The translations under genes and the position numbers were made by a program. Shown in pieces: positions 7,511 through 17,760 of a DNA stretch of 29,388 nucleotides (position 1 is the first letter of the stretch; every line of letters begins with the position of its first letter). Origin of the DNA: Symbiodinium natans (taxonomy: Eukaryota > Sar > Dinophyceae > Suessiales > Symbiodiniaceae); contig CAJNDS010001194.1 of NCBI GenBank assembly GCA_905221605.1, positions 1 through 29,388 of the forward strand, written 5' to 3'. A model generated the notes under the pieces. It was given only the letters and a program-made list of their open reading frames with translations, ran no database searches and was not told the origin of the DNA.

Positions 7511-10400
7511 CTACGCTGCAAGGACGAGTACAGATTGCAGCGTGGCCAAACTTATGGATGCAGCCGAAAAGGCTGATGAAGCCTCGTTGGCATCACTGCC
7601 CGTTGACGTGGTGCTGCCGCTGGCTGACGTGGTGCTGCCGCTGGTTGACGTGATACCGGTGTCCGCTGACGTGGTACCAGTGCCCCCTGAAGTGGTACCG
7701 CTGCTCCCTGACGTTGTGCTGCTGCCAATCCCCGTGGATGGGGTACTGCTGACTGTTGACGTGCTTGAGCCGACATCGCTGGGTGACCTTGGCGGGTCAC
7801 AGTTCTGGTAGCAAATCTCGTAGCGAACCAGCCAATTGCCTGGATCTCCAGTGTAAGCAACAGCTTTGCCGTTGATAACGAGCACGTCATCAGCAAAGGG
7901 CAAGTTGAACGGGAAGTTTAGGATTGTCTCAGCATGCTCCAACCCACCAGCGGCGTTGACAACCATGAACTCATTCCTTTGGTAGATCTTGCGGGACCAA
8001 ACCTCCCAAAAGATTAGGATTGAGCCGTTGAGCTCTGCGGTCTTCACGCGAGTTATAGACTCGTCTATGTCCGTCTTGGAAGTCAGAAAACTAACCCCGT
8101 GGTTCGTTATGTTATGCCACACTCCATCTTCATCATAGAATCCGCCGTTCTCAACGTCCCCAGGCGAGAGCACTTCACCACTGGTCAAGTCGCGTGGAAT
8201 CTTGATGAAGCCAAGATTTCCTGAGCTATCGGACTTCACCTGCGGCCCGACAGCCTAAGCAGCCTACAAGAAAAAGTGCTGATCAAAGCTCGTCGCCTTT
8301 CTGCCTGGTACGAACCTGTACAAAACATGCGTGCACTCTCGGCCACTCAAGCTAGACCCAGAATCTTGACCGAGACCCGACATGCCACAACATGTAAACC
8401 CCACCCCTACACTCCGCTGGTTGAGATCCAGGTTGGAATCCTATCTGCCGAGTGTCGAGGAGCATTCAGCAGACTTCCCACTGCAGAATTGTCGAGCGGT
8501 GGATCCTCCCCAGCGAAGAACACGAGAACTGTGTCGTTGAGCTCATGCAGGCCCGGGTGGGCCAGCTCGGTGTAGACCGCGTTGTCGTTCTTGCTCCACT
8601 GGTAGAAGGTCTTGCTTGCCGTGGAGATCTCCTGATACACGGGGAGAACCTTTCCTGCTGGATTGGTGCTCGAAGTCCTGTGCGCGATCTTGGGTTTGTA
8701 AATAATCCGGCCTCGTTTGTCTTCTGAGCTGGCCCGATACTCTGAGACCATGATCGCACGCGGATACGCATCCGCCAGGATCATTCCCAGGTAATAGTCA
8801 TTCTTCTCCGACACCTTCAGGGAGCTGGCCCAGGTGTGGCTACCTGCATTGACCGTCCGGAGCTTCTGCAAGGTTGTGGCATTCAAGATGATGTTGGTAG
8901 CTCCTTGGTGGTTCACTCCATCACCAAAATCAATCCATTGCATTGTGAGTGTTATGGAGATGGTGTCCGAACTGGCAAGCCACACGAGCGAGGCCCCAGA
9001 GGAGAAAAAGGCCCAAAGGTTTAGCTCGTCGACCGGAAAGGCTACTCTCTGCAGCTCGTTGCCGGCCCCATCGAACTTGACAAGCTCTGCTGGGGCATTG
9101 CCGGTCGCACTGCTGGGCTGTCTGCTGTCGCCTAGAAGAAGAACTACGGCTCCAAGGCCATCGCCAACAGCACCGACAAGAAGCACGTTTGCTGACGGGA
9201 CGATCAAAGAAACGGTCTCCGAGGACAGCAAGTCCAGTGAGAGCCAAGTCAATTTCACAGCCTTGCTTTCCATGTCCTCCCAGACGACACCCTCGCGGCC
9301 ATCTGCATGCTGGACAGGGAAAAAGCGCCTGTAATCTCCGTACACGCACTTGGAAGTGTCAGGGCTAGGCCCAATCCCTTTGGGGCACGAAGGGCTGCCC
9401 TGGAACCGTGAACCTGTGGCCAGCCAAACCGAAGCTGCCTGAGCTGCCATCGAGCCATCCAGCCTCCACGCCCGCTGCCTCGCTTGGCCAAATGCTCAAG
9501 CGAGCGCTGGAAGGCTGGAGGATGAGGACCAAGTGGCCTCTCAAGTCATCAACCCGCGTTCCCAAGTCGTCCACCCTGAAGGTCGTCTGGCTGAAGTTGC
9601 CTTCGTGAACGTCGACGGTGGCCAGTGGGTGGAGCCCACTCGCTTGCAGGGTCCAAACAGTCGTGCGCTGGGTCACGTTCTGCCTGATGTAGAGGTTGAT
9701 GCGGCTTGCAGGAAAAGAGTTGGCTGTCTTGTTGGGTGGCGACGCACTCGGTGAGAGCCTGCCCCGACACCATCCTCCAAGTAGGTGCCGGTGGTGGCGT
9801 GTCTGCTGGCAGTACGACCCAGATCTCCGCCGCGGCGAGGGTGTGCACCATCTTTCCTGTTGGGACGAAGCCCTCTGTGCTGCCAGCCTGCAGCGTGATC
9901 CGCGGAATGAGGAGGTCCTCCTCCAAGCGGTAGAGCTGATGCTTGGAGGCATCGCCTGAGGGCAACGGCAGAATGAGTTTTGATGGTGTCATCGTCTACG
10001 CTCTTAGTCCTAACATGTCCTAACCTTAATGCAAATGCCACATCTCATGACAATGGTTTGAGAACACTTATACACACGTGGTTGGACTCTCTGCGCCTGG
10101 CAGCAGCACATACATCTCCTGGTGGCTTGCGGCAAACGCCGAGGCTAGTGACTGGGGTGGCTGTATTTCGAAGGCATCGAAGCTCACATTGTGACTCACA
10201 TCTCCAACGTGCACCACTCCGAGGGTGATTGGGTATGCACCGTGGAAGTAGCGCTCATCACGCGTGGTCCAACAGCCCTGCTTATCCAAGTTCACAATCG
10301 CGACAAGGGAGGCATTAGCCCCGTTGAAGTCCAAAGGATTATCGCACTCCGACACTTTCGTGCCACCCCTCTCAACAAGCATCACCGGCGAGGACGCCGC
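7511..10400 (-). CDS. Multi-exon gene for a predicted secreted or surface-anchored protein of unknown family
   Basis: Four coding blocks can be chained on the minus strand. (1) 10400-10076 opens after TTCCAG and ends at T|GTGTAT (phase 1). (2) 9955 to about 9400 opens after CCCTCAG. (3) about 9440-8420. (4) 8239-7511 opens after GGGCCGCAG|G and ends at TAG. Junction 1-2 joins in phase to give TTC-DASKHQ. The protein has sequons NAS, NVS, NVT and NFS, and many alternating hydrophobic segments (for example LVAIVNLDKQGC, EIWVVLPADT, ILIFWEVWS) that suggest beta-sheet, perhaps propeller-like. Block 4 ends with Thr/Ser/Gly heptapeptide repeats (7605-7735) and a hydrophobic tail ISLATLQSVLVLAA, as in a mucin-like stalk plus GPI signal. 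The 5' exons and start were not found. Two frame changes (AAAA at 9713-9716, and 9370-9480) are sequence errors, a small intron or mutations. I do not recognise the family; localisation is inference. Confidence 0.7.
7605..7735 (-). repeat. 21-bp coding repeat for Thr/Ser-rich heptapeptides
   Basis: About six copies of a 21-bp unit; on the plus strand each begins near GACGTGGTGCTGCCGCTGGYT. On the coding strand they give units such as TTSASGS, TTSTSGS, TTSGGTG and TTSGSSG. Such repeats are usual O-glycosylated stalks in surface proteins; here that role is inferred. Confidence 0.7.
9709..9720 (-). other. Frame change at a homopolymer inside the surface-protein gene
   Basis: Upstream codons read ...ECVATQQDSQLF and downstream codons in the next frame read PASRINLYIRQNVTQRTTVW. 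The two frames meet at the AAAA run (9713-9716 on the plus strand). One base fewer there joins them without losing a residue. There is no room for an intron. Confidence 0.6.
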
Positions 10401-10597
10401 CTGGAACGATGCACTTTGGGCGGGTATGCTTCAAAAGTGTAAGTGTGCACTGGGCTCAATGAAGCTGTCTGACATAGCCAGAGCAGGTTGGACGCACCGA
10501 TGCACAATGCTGCACAGCGCCACATGCCTTCAGCCGAAAATACCACAGTTTGCCAAGACTACAATGAGTTAGTTGCGATTAAGTTCAATTTGCATCG

Positions 10598-10618
10598 TCT
10601 TGAGCCGAATGAGCCATG
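10598..10618 (-). other. Possible degenerate spliced-leader relic
   Basis: The minus strand reads CATTCGGCTCAAG, close to the 3' end of the dinoflagellate spliced leader (…CCATTTTGGCTCAAG). The last 8 bases match exactly and the preceding ones partly. It lies about 200 bp upstream of the first seen exon of the surface-protein gene, on the same strand. A short match can be chance. Confidence 0.25.
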
Positions 10619-10794
10619 GAGCGTGAGCAGAGCTGAGCAGAAACTGTCACAGTTAGTTGTGTGAGCTACACACTAGTGTGTCCACACGTGTCTTCGTCGG
10701 GGCTGCCGTGGCTGCCGCGCTGCCTGTGTCCGCACCACCAAGATATGAAGATGAACCATGGCACCATCACGTGACAAAAAAAAGCGAGCAGCGG

Positions 10795-10850
10795 AGCACC
10801 GGAGCGAAGCACCGGAGCGAAGCAACGGAGCGAAGCAGTGAGGTGAGCGA
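10795..10850. repeat. 13-bp tandem repeat, unit GGAGCGAAGCAMC
   Basis: Three near-perfect copies plus degenerate flanks, in a purine-rich context. Confidence 0.7.
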
Positions 10851-11159
10851 AGCGGGGCGTCCCAGTAGGACTGGAGAGTGTCCTTTTACACCTCTCATGA
10901 TGTGTGACTCCTGCGACATGTATGGTGTAGGCATGCGAAGCACCTCTAACTGCTCCTTGATGCGAGGCTGCCTTGGACACATGGTGTAAGATGCCGCCAA
11001 CATCCTCACGGAAACTCAATCCATGGCAACATCTACACCCTGCTCAGTGGCGATTCTGGGAATTGGGGGGGCGGTGTGGAGCCTTTGGATCCTCAAACGT
11101 TGAGCAGACTGAAGCGCGGCTCAAGGAGCCACTGGGTCGGTGGCATGAAACATGCATGA

Positions 11160-11215
11160 CCATATGATACCATAGGCATGAACATATGCAAGAACATATG
11201 CAGCCATATGCATGA
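11160..11215. repeat. CATATG-rich cluster
   Basis: Four CATATG palindromes plus a related CATAGG in about 55 bp, spaced by CAAGAA/CAGC/CATGAA-type linkers. Confidence 0.55.
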
Positions 11216-11914
11216 AGTAAGTCACAACAATGGTACATGCTTGGCCGCCGATTGCCACGACGAGCAGTCTGAGCTGGAGTCCAGGCCGTGGACATGTCTT
11301 GGAGGCCATTCTTGGCCCTTTCTAAAACCAAACCCTATCTCAAGATCTTGCCGAAGGGCTACTACGGTGTATTTTCGAGTTCTTGGAAAAACTTAACTGC
11401 CACAGTCACAAGAAAGAAACGCTGATAGCCCTTGCCGATCCATAAGCAGGCACGCTTTACGCATCCAGGCGAGCAGGGCGCCTTCGAAAGTCAACATCCA
11501 GCGATTGGCACCTCAAGCCGCGCGGAAGCCGAGGCACGAGGGGTCAGCCGATGACCTGCAGCCTGACCATCTGACCGTCTTCAAGTCTATCGGGATTTCT
11601 CGACTAAACAACATGGAGACATTCTGTGCCTGAGGCCGAACTGCCACTTCTGCCGGACGTCGAAGGCTGCCCAGCGCCTGGGCAATCAGATTCCCAGCGA
11701 CCACCACAAAAAACAGGACTCAGACCTCTTTGAGAAACTGCAAAATTCTTTGGTCGCTGTCAAGACGAACAGTCTATTTTCAGGAGGCCGTGCAAGATGG
11801 ACTTGCTTGAGCTTAACAAAGCAAGGCTTTGTTTTCATTCCATTATGTATTGTCATTGGTCCTGTGCATTAGCTGTTGGTAAGTCAACTAGTGTCTGTGT
11901 GCCAGAGAGAAAGG

Positions 11915-11972
11915 AGGGAGCGAGAGTCAGCGAGAGAGGGCGAGATAGATCTCGTGTGTGTGTGTGTGTGTT
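11915..11972. repeat. GA-rich tract followed by (GT)n
   Basis: GAGAGA/GCGAGAG purine tract and a (GT)9-like run at about 11953-11971. Confidence 0.7.
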
Positions 11973-12542
11973 TGTTTTGTCATGCGGTGTGCGCACGACT
12001 CAATGCAGGATGCAGAGGAGCTGTTTGCCCAACGATGCACTCTGCCAGGATGTCCATCTTGATGTTAAGGAGATCGCGCTGCGGGCTCTTGTGAGCGAAA
12101 GCATCCGAAGAGAGCTGGGTTTATTGGCTTTCTCACCAAGCTGCTTAGGACCCCACACGACCCGAAGCAACGCCCTCGCTCGGCTTGGTTGACAGATGAT
12201 GTCTGCTTGGACACATCATTGAAGCAATGTGCGCACAGCGAAGGACACCACAAAGCACATTCAGCAACAGAAGCGTAAAGCGGCAAAACCCATGTGCCTG
12301 CAGCCCAAACTGGTGGCGAAGCGAAATATGGCCTATGGCCCTAGACTGTTGGCAGCCTGGTAAGCCAGCACAGAGTCCCGAATTCGATTCTTGTGGCTAG
12401 TGCCTCAATACCAGCAAGCCCAGTGCGTATACTACGATTGCTACGGCGTGGACCAACAACACAAGTATTCATGCGAAGCCTTTGACGGATGTCTGCTTCA
12501 TACATGCAGCCGCTGAAGCCGGCTATCTTCAAAAAACTCCGG

Positions 12543-12570
12543 GTGTCCACATGTGTCCACATGTGTCCAC
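12543..12570. repeat. 10-bp tandem repeat GTGTCCACAT
   Basis: Nearly three perfect copies in a row. Confidence 0.8.
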
Positions 12571-13030
12571 CTTCACAGGCTGGACATGGCATGCCCAACC
12601 CCTTTCAGCCCCACCGGCGTAAGGCTTTGTCGGGGTTGTTTTTTTTTTTCTTGTTTCTGTTGCGCCACGTTGCTTTGTGCTTTATGCTTTGTGCCTTGTG
12701 CTTTGTAGATCAGAGGCCCGGGCATTGGCTGGGCGAACGTCAGCTCGAGCTGGCCAGGCCCCAGTGGCAGCACCTTCAATGTGCCGTGTCGAATCGTGTC
12801 ACAGTTCTCACCTACCCAACTTGGGGGTGAGGGCCTGGGACGAAAGCTAGTTAAGGTACCCCCACGGAAGAGCTTCCGTCAACATGGCATCAACTACGCC
12901 GTAACTACGCAGAAGGACAAGCACAAGCAAAGGCAGCAGGTCGTGTCACCTTTTTTCTGGCGCAGGTGCCAATATTGACGTGGCATTCCTTCTGGCAATG
13001 TGTTGGTGTGTTGCTTTGCTCTGCGGTGTT

Positions 13031-13335
13031 TTAGCATCTTCCGGAGGGCTCCTTTTTGAAACGCATGACACCACAACAGATGTTGCACTTACCAGGGGAA
13101 CCTGTCCAATCCAGCTTTGAGGGACGCCTGACTCAAGTCAACATCAAGGCTTCTGAGTCTTTTCTTAGGGGGCTTTTCTGTTAGCATCTTCCGCTCTTTT
13201 TTGAAGCGCATGACGCTACAACAGATGTTGCACTCGCTAGGCGAAGTCTGAAGTCTGTCCAATCCAGCTTTGAGGGACGCCAGACCCAAATCAACATCAA
13301 GGTTTCTGGGTCTTTTCTTGGGGGACTTGGAGGGC
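13031..13335 (-). repeat. 153-bp tandem duplication carrying an exon end and its splice donor
   Basis: Two copies (about 13031-13183 and 13181-13335) are offset by 153 bp, exactly 51 codons. On the minus strand both encode a Lys/Arg-rich block then LDVDL.xASLKAGLDR. They then reach aligned splice-donor-like sites: GCGAGTGC in one copy and GTAAGTGC in the other. Past the donor both share GCAACATCTGTTGTrGyGTCATGCG. The unit therefore spans both exon and intron sequence. Confidence 0.7.
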
Positions 13336-13346
13336 CTGGGATCCAC
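13089..13346 (-). CDS. Duplicated exon(s), unknown basic protein
   Basis: A frame of about 85 codons is open across both repeat copies (KSPKKRPRNLDVDLGLASLK ... KPPKKRLRSLDVDLSQASLK). It ends at a GTAAGT donor just after GLDRFPW; the next in-frame codon there is a stop. Between the copies it reads CNICCSVMRFKKERKM, which is either coding or the intron of the first copy if the GCGAGT site is used. The basic KKR clusters could act as nuclear signals. No family is recognised; whether it is expressed is unknown. Confidence 0.4.
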   Translation of the reverse strand: MDPRPSKSPKKRPRNLDVDLGLASLKAGLDRLQTSPSECNICCSVMRFKKERKMLTEKPPKKRLRSLDVDLSQASLKAGLDRFPW

Positions 13347-13353
13347 AGAAAAC

Positions 13354-13393
13354 GGCGTTCATTTGCACCCAATATACGAAAGAAATGAACGCC
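13354..13393. other. Inverted repeat GGCGTTCATTT / AAATGAACGCC
   Basis: Perfect 11-bp arms around an 18-nt loop, lying just upstream (minus strand) of the duplicated exon. Confidence 0.65.
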
Positions 13394-14717
13394 AGCCTGT
13401 TTCCCCAACACCTGTGTTCGCCACCCGGAAACCGACCGGGTTTGCTGCGTTTCGTGGCGGAGCCTCCGGGGGCCCTGTATACCCTTCAGGTTGTAAGCTT
13501 CGCTTAGGTAAGATACTCCGCTAGCTCCTCAGGGGCTAGCTTTCGTGATCATGCATCCAATCCCATAGTCCTATGTCGCATACTGCTTCCGCTTCCTTCT
13601 CCTTTGAGAATGCGCGGCGCCGTGGGAACAACTCCTCCGAGTCACGTTGAGGTCTGCACGAATCCGCAGCCCAACGATGCCCGCAGCATCTCAGATGCGC
13701 CACCTCCACAATCCACAGACACACACACACACACCGGCACGTCACATGAAATTACAGGGCTTCTTTTCCCGGAGCGATCTCGACAGAGCAGGAGTCCCTG
13801 AACCCGCGCGAGCTGGCGAGCCCGGGCTCCGCGATGTCTCTTCGTGACACTTTGGTTGAAAACCTGGGGGAACAGTTTGTCTATGCTGGGGGAAACAGCG
13901 TTCACGAAGCGTTGTCGGTTTCCAGCGATCTCCCCCCTTCCTCTTCCAGCGCACTTAACCCCAGTTGGAGGGGCCGCGTGCGCTCACCGAGTCTATGAGA
14001 CTGTCCTCGATTCTCGTGAGCCTTCCTGTGAGTACAAGCCTGTTTGTGTATGGTCGCACTTTGGCTTGCCAGGTCACGGGTTCAAAGAAAGTCGAGCCCC
14101 AGCAATTCCTGGGAACCCAACCAGACCCCATCAACCCACGCCAACTCCCACCGGGCCCCCCTCTCTGCAGAGGGGGATGTGGACGGGTGGTGAGTGTTGC
14201 GAACAACCTCTCACGGCGGTGAGTATGTCGATGTACGATCCCTGGAATGCGTCCGAGGGCTGACAAAAACAAATACAAAGATTATCAAGAAGGACCACAA
14301 GCAATAGCTATGCCGTGTGCTCCACTCTTTTGGCGGCTCAGTGCCGCTCATTCCTTGGGCTTGCCGCGGCCGGGCATCGTATTTGTGCTCGTAGGGGCTC
14401 CCTCTTCGCCATCCTCCTGTGTTTTCGCCCTCCAGCTCGGTGGACCTGGCTCCCTGGGTTGCGTGGCTCCGTCGTATGTCGGGTCTGGGCCAGGTGACTC
14501 GGAACCCAGGCGCCTCCAGTCTGGCGGCGTGATGGGCTGTGCAGTTTGCCCGAAGACTTGTTGAGCGCTTGCGGCCGATGGTGTTTCGCATGGCCTTTCT
14601 TGCTACCCCCGAATTTGTATACCCATGTCAACGGGGACTGCCGGCTCGGGTGTCTTGGTGCGTTGGGCTTCGGAAAGCAAGGGGAAACTTGTGTGCGCTG
14701 CGGGTGTGGAAGGTCTC

Positions 14718-14802
14718 TCTGTCTCCGTCTCCGTCTCCGTCTCCGTCTCCGTCTCCGTCTCCGTCTCCGTCTCCGTCTCCGTCTCCGTCTCCGTCTCCGT
14801 CT
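14718..14802. repeat. (GTCTCC)n hexamer microsatellite
   Basis: About 14 near-perfect copies. Open in all frames (Ser-Val, Arg-Leu/Ser-Pro and Glu-Thr/Asp-Gly repeats), so the frames over it are artefacts. Confidence 0.9.
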
Positions 14803-15084
14803 GTCCAACGCAAAAACCGACGGGGGAGCAGAGGCGGCTGTGACTGTGGGAAAGCGCCAAAGGCAGCAGTCTTCTCCATTCCTAGCTGTTCCATCGAAAG
14901 CCCCAAAGGAGCGCTTCTTAAAGGCACTGAAGTCTCGGCGACTCGGGAGGAAGGACTCTGCAGCTGAAATCTCTTGCTTTGAGCGCGTCGACGGTGCTTC
15001 GCATTGCTTCGCCTCGCCGCGGCAGCAGCGAGGGCTGGAGGACGCCCAGGTTGGTGAAGGCCATGAGCCGGAGGCCTCCAAAGA

Positions 15085-15205
15085 ACAAACAGGCAAGAGG
15101 CGGCAAGAGGAGAAGAGCAGCGAGCAGAGAGGAGATGGGAGAAGGAAGAGGGGAGGAGGGAGGAGGGAGGAGAGAGGAGAAGAGGAGCGAGGACGAAGAC
15201 TAAGA
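15085..15205. repeat. Polypurine (GA-rich) tract
   Basis: About 120 nt almost free of pyrimidines on the plus strand, with GGAGGGA-type sub-repeats at 15150-15180. Confidence 0.75.
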
Positions 15206-15251
15206 CGGTATGAAGTATGAAGTTTGAAGAAAAACCTTCAGACCTACTTGG

Positions 15252-15281
15252 GGTGCAACATGGTGCAACATGGTGCAACAT
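15252..15281. repeat. 10-bp tandem repeat GGTGCAACAT x3
   Basis: Three perfect copies. Confidence 0.85.
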
Positions 15282-16642
15282 ATTCCCAACGCATTACACA
15301 TGCACGTCTGCGTTCCCGAGTGAGGCCTTCCAGTGAAGGCATCTTCAGCGGCTTCGAGGCCTCTGAAGACCGCTGAGAAAGCTGAGAGGGAAAGAGAAGA
15401 AGGGCCTTAAAAAGGGTTTAGAATGGCTCCTGGGGGCTCATGGCTCACCCCAATGCGACCCCCTTTTGGCGGCCCTAGCCCTTCAGGGAATTTCTGGGGC
15501 CGGCTTTGGCCGGGCTGGGCGCGGTCCACAGACGCACTTACAACTCGAAGAAAAAGTGAAAGAGTGCAGCCGGGCAGGGAGTGTTGGTTGAGGAGAGAAG
15601 GCTCTCGCTTCTTTCACTCCTTTGCCTTGCTGGGCCGACTGCGCCTCCGTTATCCTCCAGGAATTTTTACGCCTGAATTTGCCCCTGCAATGTTGTCGCG
15701 CTTGTGATATGGGGTGGTTTTCCAAAAAAAATTAAGAGTACCCTTTTTGGGGGTTCGCATAACAAAGGATTACAAGAATTGGGGATATTCGAGGCCTCCG
15801 TCTTTGGGAAATACAAAGTAAGATTTTCAGGCAGCCCATCACTGGGGCACGGGGTCTCCTGTGCAGCGCGCAGGCCCGGCGAGTGCTGAGCACTTGACAT
15901 GACCGTAGGTCCGCCCTCTGCATTTTTGAGAAGACACCAAAGCGATGTTACTTCTTGCAGACTGCTCGTGCTTCCGTAGTCTTTGGCGGGCTCGAGGTAA
16001 GTGTGCATGCCGCGATGCGTGCTCCGTGCGATTCTGCATCAGATTCTGCCTCTGAGGTATGTTCGAATGATTGCGAATGTCTACAACATGTGGGCCAAGC
16101 CCTGCCATAGCTCTGCCGAGTTGCACCCAGGAACAGGGTCGCCATGACTTCGCCTCCCAAAGCGTTGTGCTCCTGCACCATCATCACCACAATCGTCAAC
16201 AACGTCAAAAAATTTCAAATATAATCATCCCCTCATCGTCACCAGCATCATCAGCCGAGACCTCACTGTTTCTCTCTGGTGTGCGGCGTGTACGGCTGAT
16301 CTCGTATCTCGTAGCCTCTCCGCGTGCTGGAGTGCTCTGAACTGTCTCCAGCGTCCGCCTCCCAAGAGGAGGCTGCAGACTTGAAGAAACTCTGTGCCTG
16401 TGCAACTAAAAGTAAGGACATTGTAGCTTGGCCGGCTGAACCTAGTCATTCAACTCTCACATAATTTGCTCTCCATAACAATGTCTGTGAGCAGACGCTC
16501 TCTTTTGACTGAACGGGGGTGGTAGGCAGCGATAGGGGACTCGGAAAGAGAAGGCGCCTTGCCCGAGGTTCGGCGCCATGGTCCGCAAAGCCTTTCAGAG
16601 ACCAAGGCCCAGCAGCACCCCCGAGGTGGAAGCGGTCCTCGC

Positions 16643-16696
16643 CACGACTCACGACTCTCATGAATCTCACGACTCTAAAGTCTCACGACTCTCACG
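16643..16696. repeat. 9-bp tandem repeat CACGACTCT
   Basis: About six copies, one diverged (CATGAATCT) and one shortened by 2 bp. Confidence 0.8.
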
Positions 16697-16964
16697 TGCG
16701 CTTCCGAAACTCTGACCAAACTCTCTTGTGCAATCGTGCGCTCTGCTGTTCAATGCTGCGGTGTTGAACGGGCCGGCCTTTCGGATGACCGAGGCTGCCA
16801 AAAAGAAATTCTGTCACAGCTGGCACTCAAGTCCTGCGCGCAGCTTTTCCCGACGGGCAACAAGAGGCCGAGCACCTCGCGAGACTTCCCTCAGGAGCCC
16901 GTTGTTGACGTTGGGTTGACGCCCTTGGCCTTTAGCTACATTTCACTTTGTAAACATGGAGAAG

Positions 16965-17534
16965 TTAAAAGACTGGTTCAGACCGAGCGACACCGGCCAG
17001 GTGCAATTGCCAGCCCTGTTCGCCCTCTTCTTTCTTCGGCCACGGCAGCGCCGGCAGCGCCTCCACCACATCCACCACGGCCTGAGCCTTGCAGAAGGTC
17101 ACGTCTCCTGGGGGGCCTGCCACTTCTGTGGTCACTTGCAAGGATCGCCATGACAGGCAAGCGTTAAGGCTGGTCTTCAAGGACCGAAGGCGTTCTTGCT
17201 GAAGAAGAACCGAAGGGTGAGGATGTCTGGCATCCAGATCTCTCAAGGACCAATCCGCTGCGAGTCGCCAACTTCCACTCCCCCAAAGCCTTGAAAGCTT
17301 TCCACTTGCGTGGCACACGGTGTGTGTGCACAAATCCACATAGCCGCAAGTTCTTAGAAGCTCTTTGCTCTGCCGGCCCAGCTCGGCACCAAACAGAAAG
17401 CCACGCCAGGGAGTCTCGGAGTCAACGCGCAAGGCGAACTCTGTGAAGGTCGAGGAAGTACCAACCGAAGCGACGACACATGCTCTGTTGAACACGCCGG
17501 GCTGCACCAGTCTCAGGTCGAAACACGCGCTGCC
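16965..17534 (-). CDS. Likely exon(s) of an unrecognised gene, 3' part
   Basis: An open frame of about 180 codons ends at a stop near 16965. It opens after an acceptor-like GTGAG/GGCAG near 17535. The first part reads like real protein: LVQPGVFNRACVVASVG, TFTEFALRVDSETPWRGFLF, then GYVDLCTHTVCHASGKL. The middle (about 17170-17280) is less convincing and may be intron. The end reads AGPPGDVTFCKAQAVVDVVE. With the exon at 17627-17760 it would form one gene. No family is recognised. Confidence 0.4.
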   Translation of the reverse strand, partial: GSACFDLRLVQPGVFNRACVVASVGTSSTFTEFALRVDSETPWRGFLFGAELGRQSKELLRTCGYVDLCTHTVCHASGKLSRLWGSGSWRLAADWSLRDLDARHPHPSVLLQQERLRSLKTSLNACLSWRSLQVTTEVAGPPGDVTFCKAQAVVDVVEALPALPWPKKEEGEQGWQLHLAGVARSEPVF

Positions 17535-17626
17535 TCACGGAAGGGGGGGAGAAAACTTAAGCGGAGTTCTGTGATGCAAAAAAGTCACTGCTTTTGTCAC
17601 GGCCTTCCCTATCCACGTTGGCGCTG

Positions 17627-17760
17627 ACCGTGCACTGCCGCGCCTGGCATAAGGGTCTCCGATGGTGTAAGGAACGACACGACTGGCTGACTCGCTGGTC
17701 AAGCCCAAGACAGGATGATCCCATTTGCTCTCGAGGAGCCTGCGCAGGTGCCATGGAACT
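17627..17760 (-). CDS. Likely upstream exon of the same unrecognised gene
   Basis: The minus strand reads LLESKWDHPVLGLTSESASR, VVPYTIGDPYARRGSARSAP and TWIGK. It opens after CTGCGCAG|G, matching the AG|G acceptor rule seen in the kinase gene, and can end at AAG|GCCGTG (GC donor) or AAGGCC|GTGAC (GT donor). Composition is clearly protein-like. The family is unknown. Confidence 0.45.

Larger units (their letters stand above)
10401..13030. other. Long stretch without a supportable gene
   Basis: It may hold the 5' exons or promoter of the minus-strand gene ending at 7511, but no exon could be fixed. It contains a 13-bp tandem repeat (10795-10850), a cluster of CATATG hexamers (11160-11215), a GA-rich tract followed by (GT)n (11905-11975) and a 10-bp repeat (12543-12570). 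Open frames on both strands show no domain. Confidence 0.45.
13347..16964. other. Long repeat-rich stretch without a supportable gene
   Basis: It contains an (AC)n run at 13719-13735, a (GTCTCC)n array, a polypurine tract and two short tandem repeats, listed separately. Long open frames here (for example through 14338-15220 on both strands) come from the hexamer array and purine bias and have no domain content. A plus-strand frame at 16736-17167 has fairly balanced composition but overlaps a better minus-strand candidate. Confidence 0.45.

Noticed and set aside
7542-7811. Plus-strand frame with DVVLPL repeats
   Set aside because: It is the shadow of the Thr/Ser heptapeptide repeat on the minus strand.
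8834-9334. Plus-strand open frames opposite the surface-protein gene
   Set aside because: They are antisense shadows: the minus-strand frame has splice sites in phase, sequons and balanced composition.
12338-12404. A second tRNA-like region on the plus strand (GCAGCCTGGTAAGC and ATTCGATTC with near-complementary ends GGCCCTA/TAGTGCC)
   Set aside because: The stems do not fold into a cloverleaf with a proper anticodon arm and there is a mismatch in the acceptor stem; the resemblance is too loose to call.
14338-15281. Long overlapping open frames on both strands (Ser-Val, Arg-Leu, Thr-Glu and Asp-Gly repeats)
   Set aside because: They are open only because of the (GTCTCC)n array and the polypurine tract, and have no domain content.
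16736-17167. Plus-strand frame of about 143 codons
   Set aside because: Overlaps a better minus-strand candidate exon, becomes Pro/Ala-rich at its end, and lacks splice or domain support.
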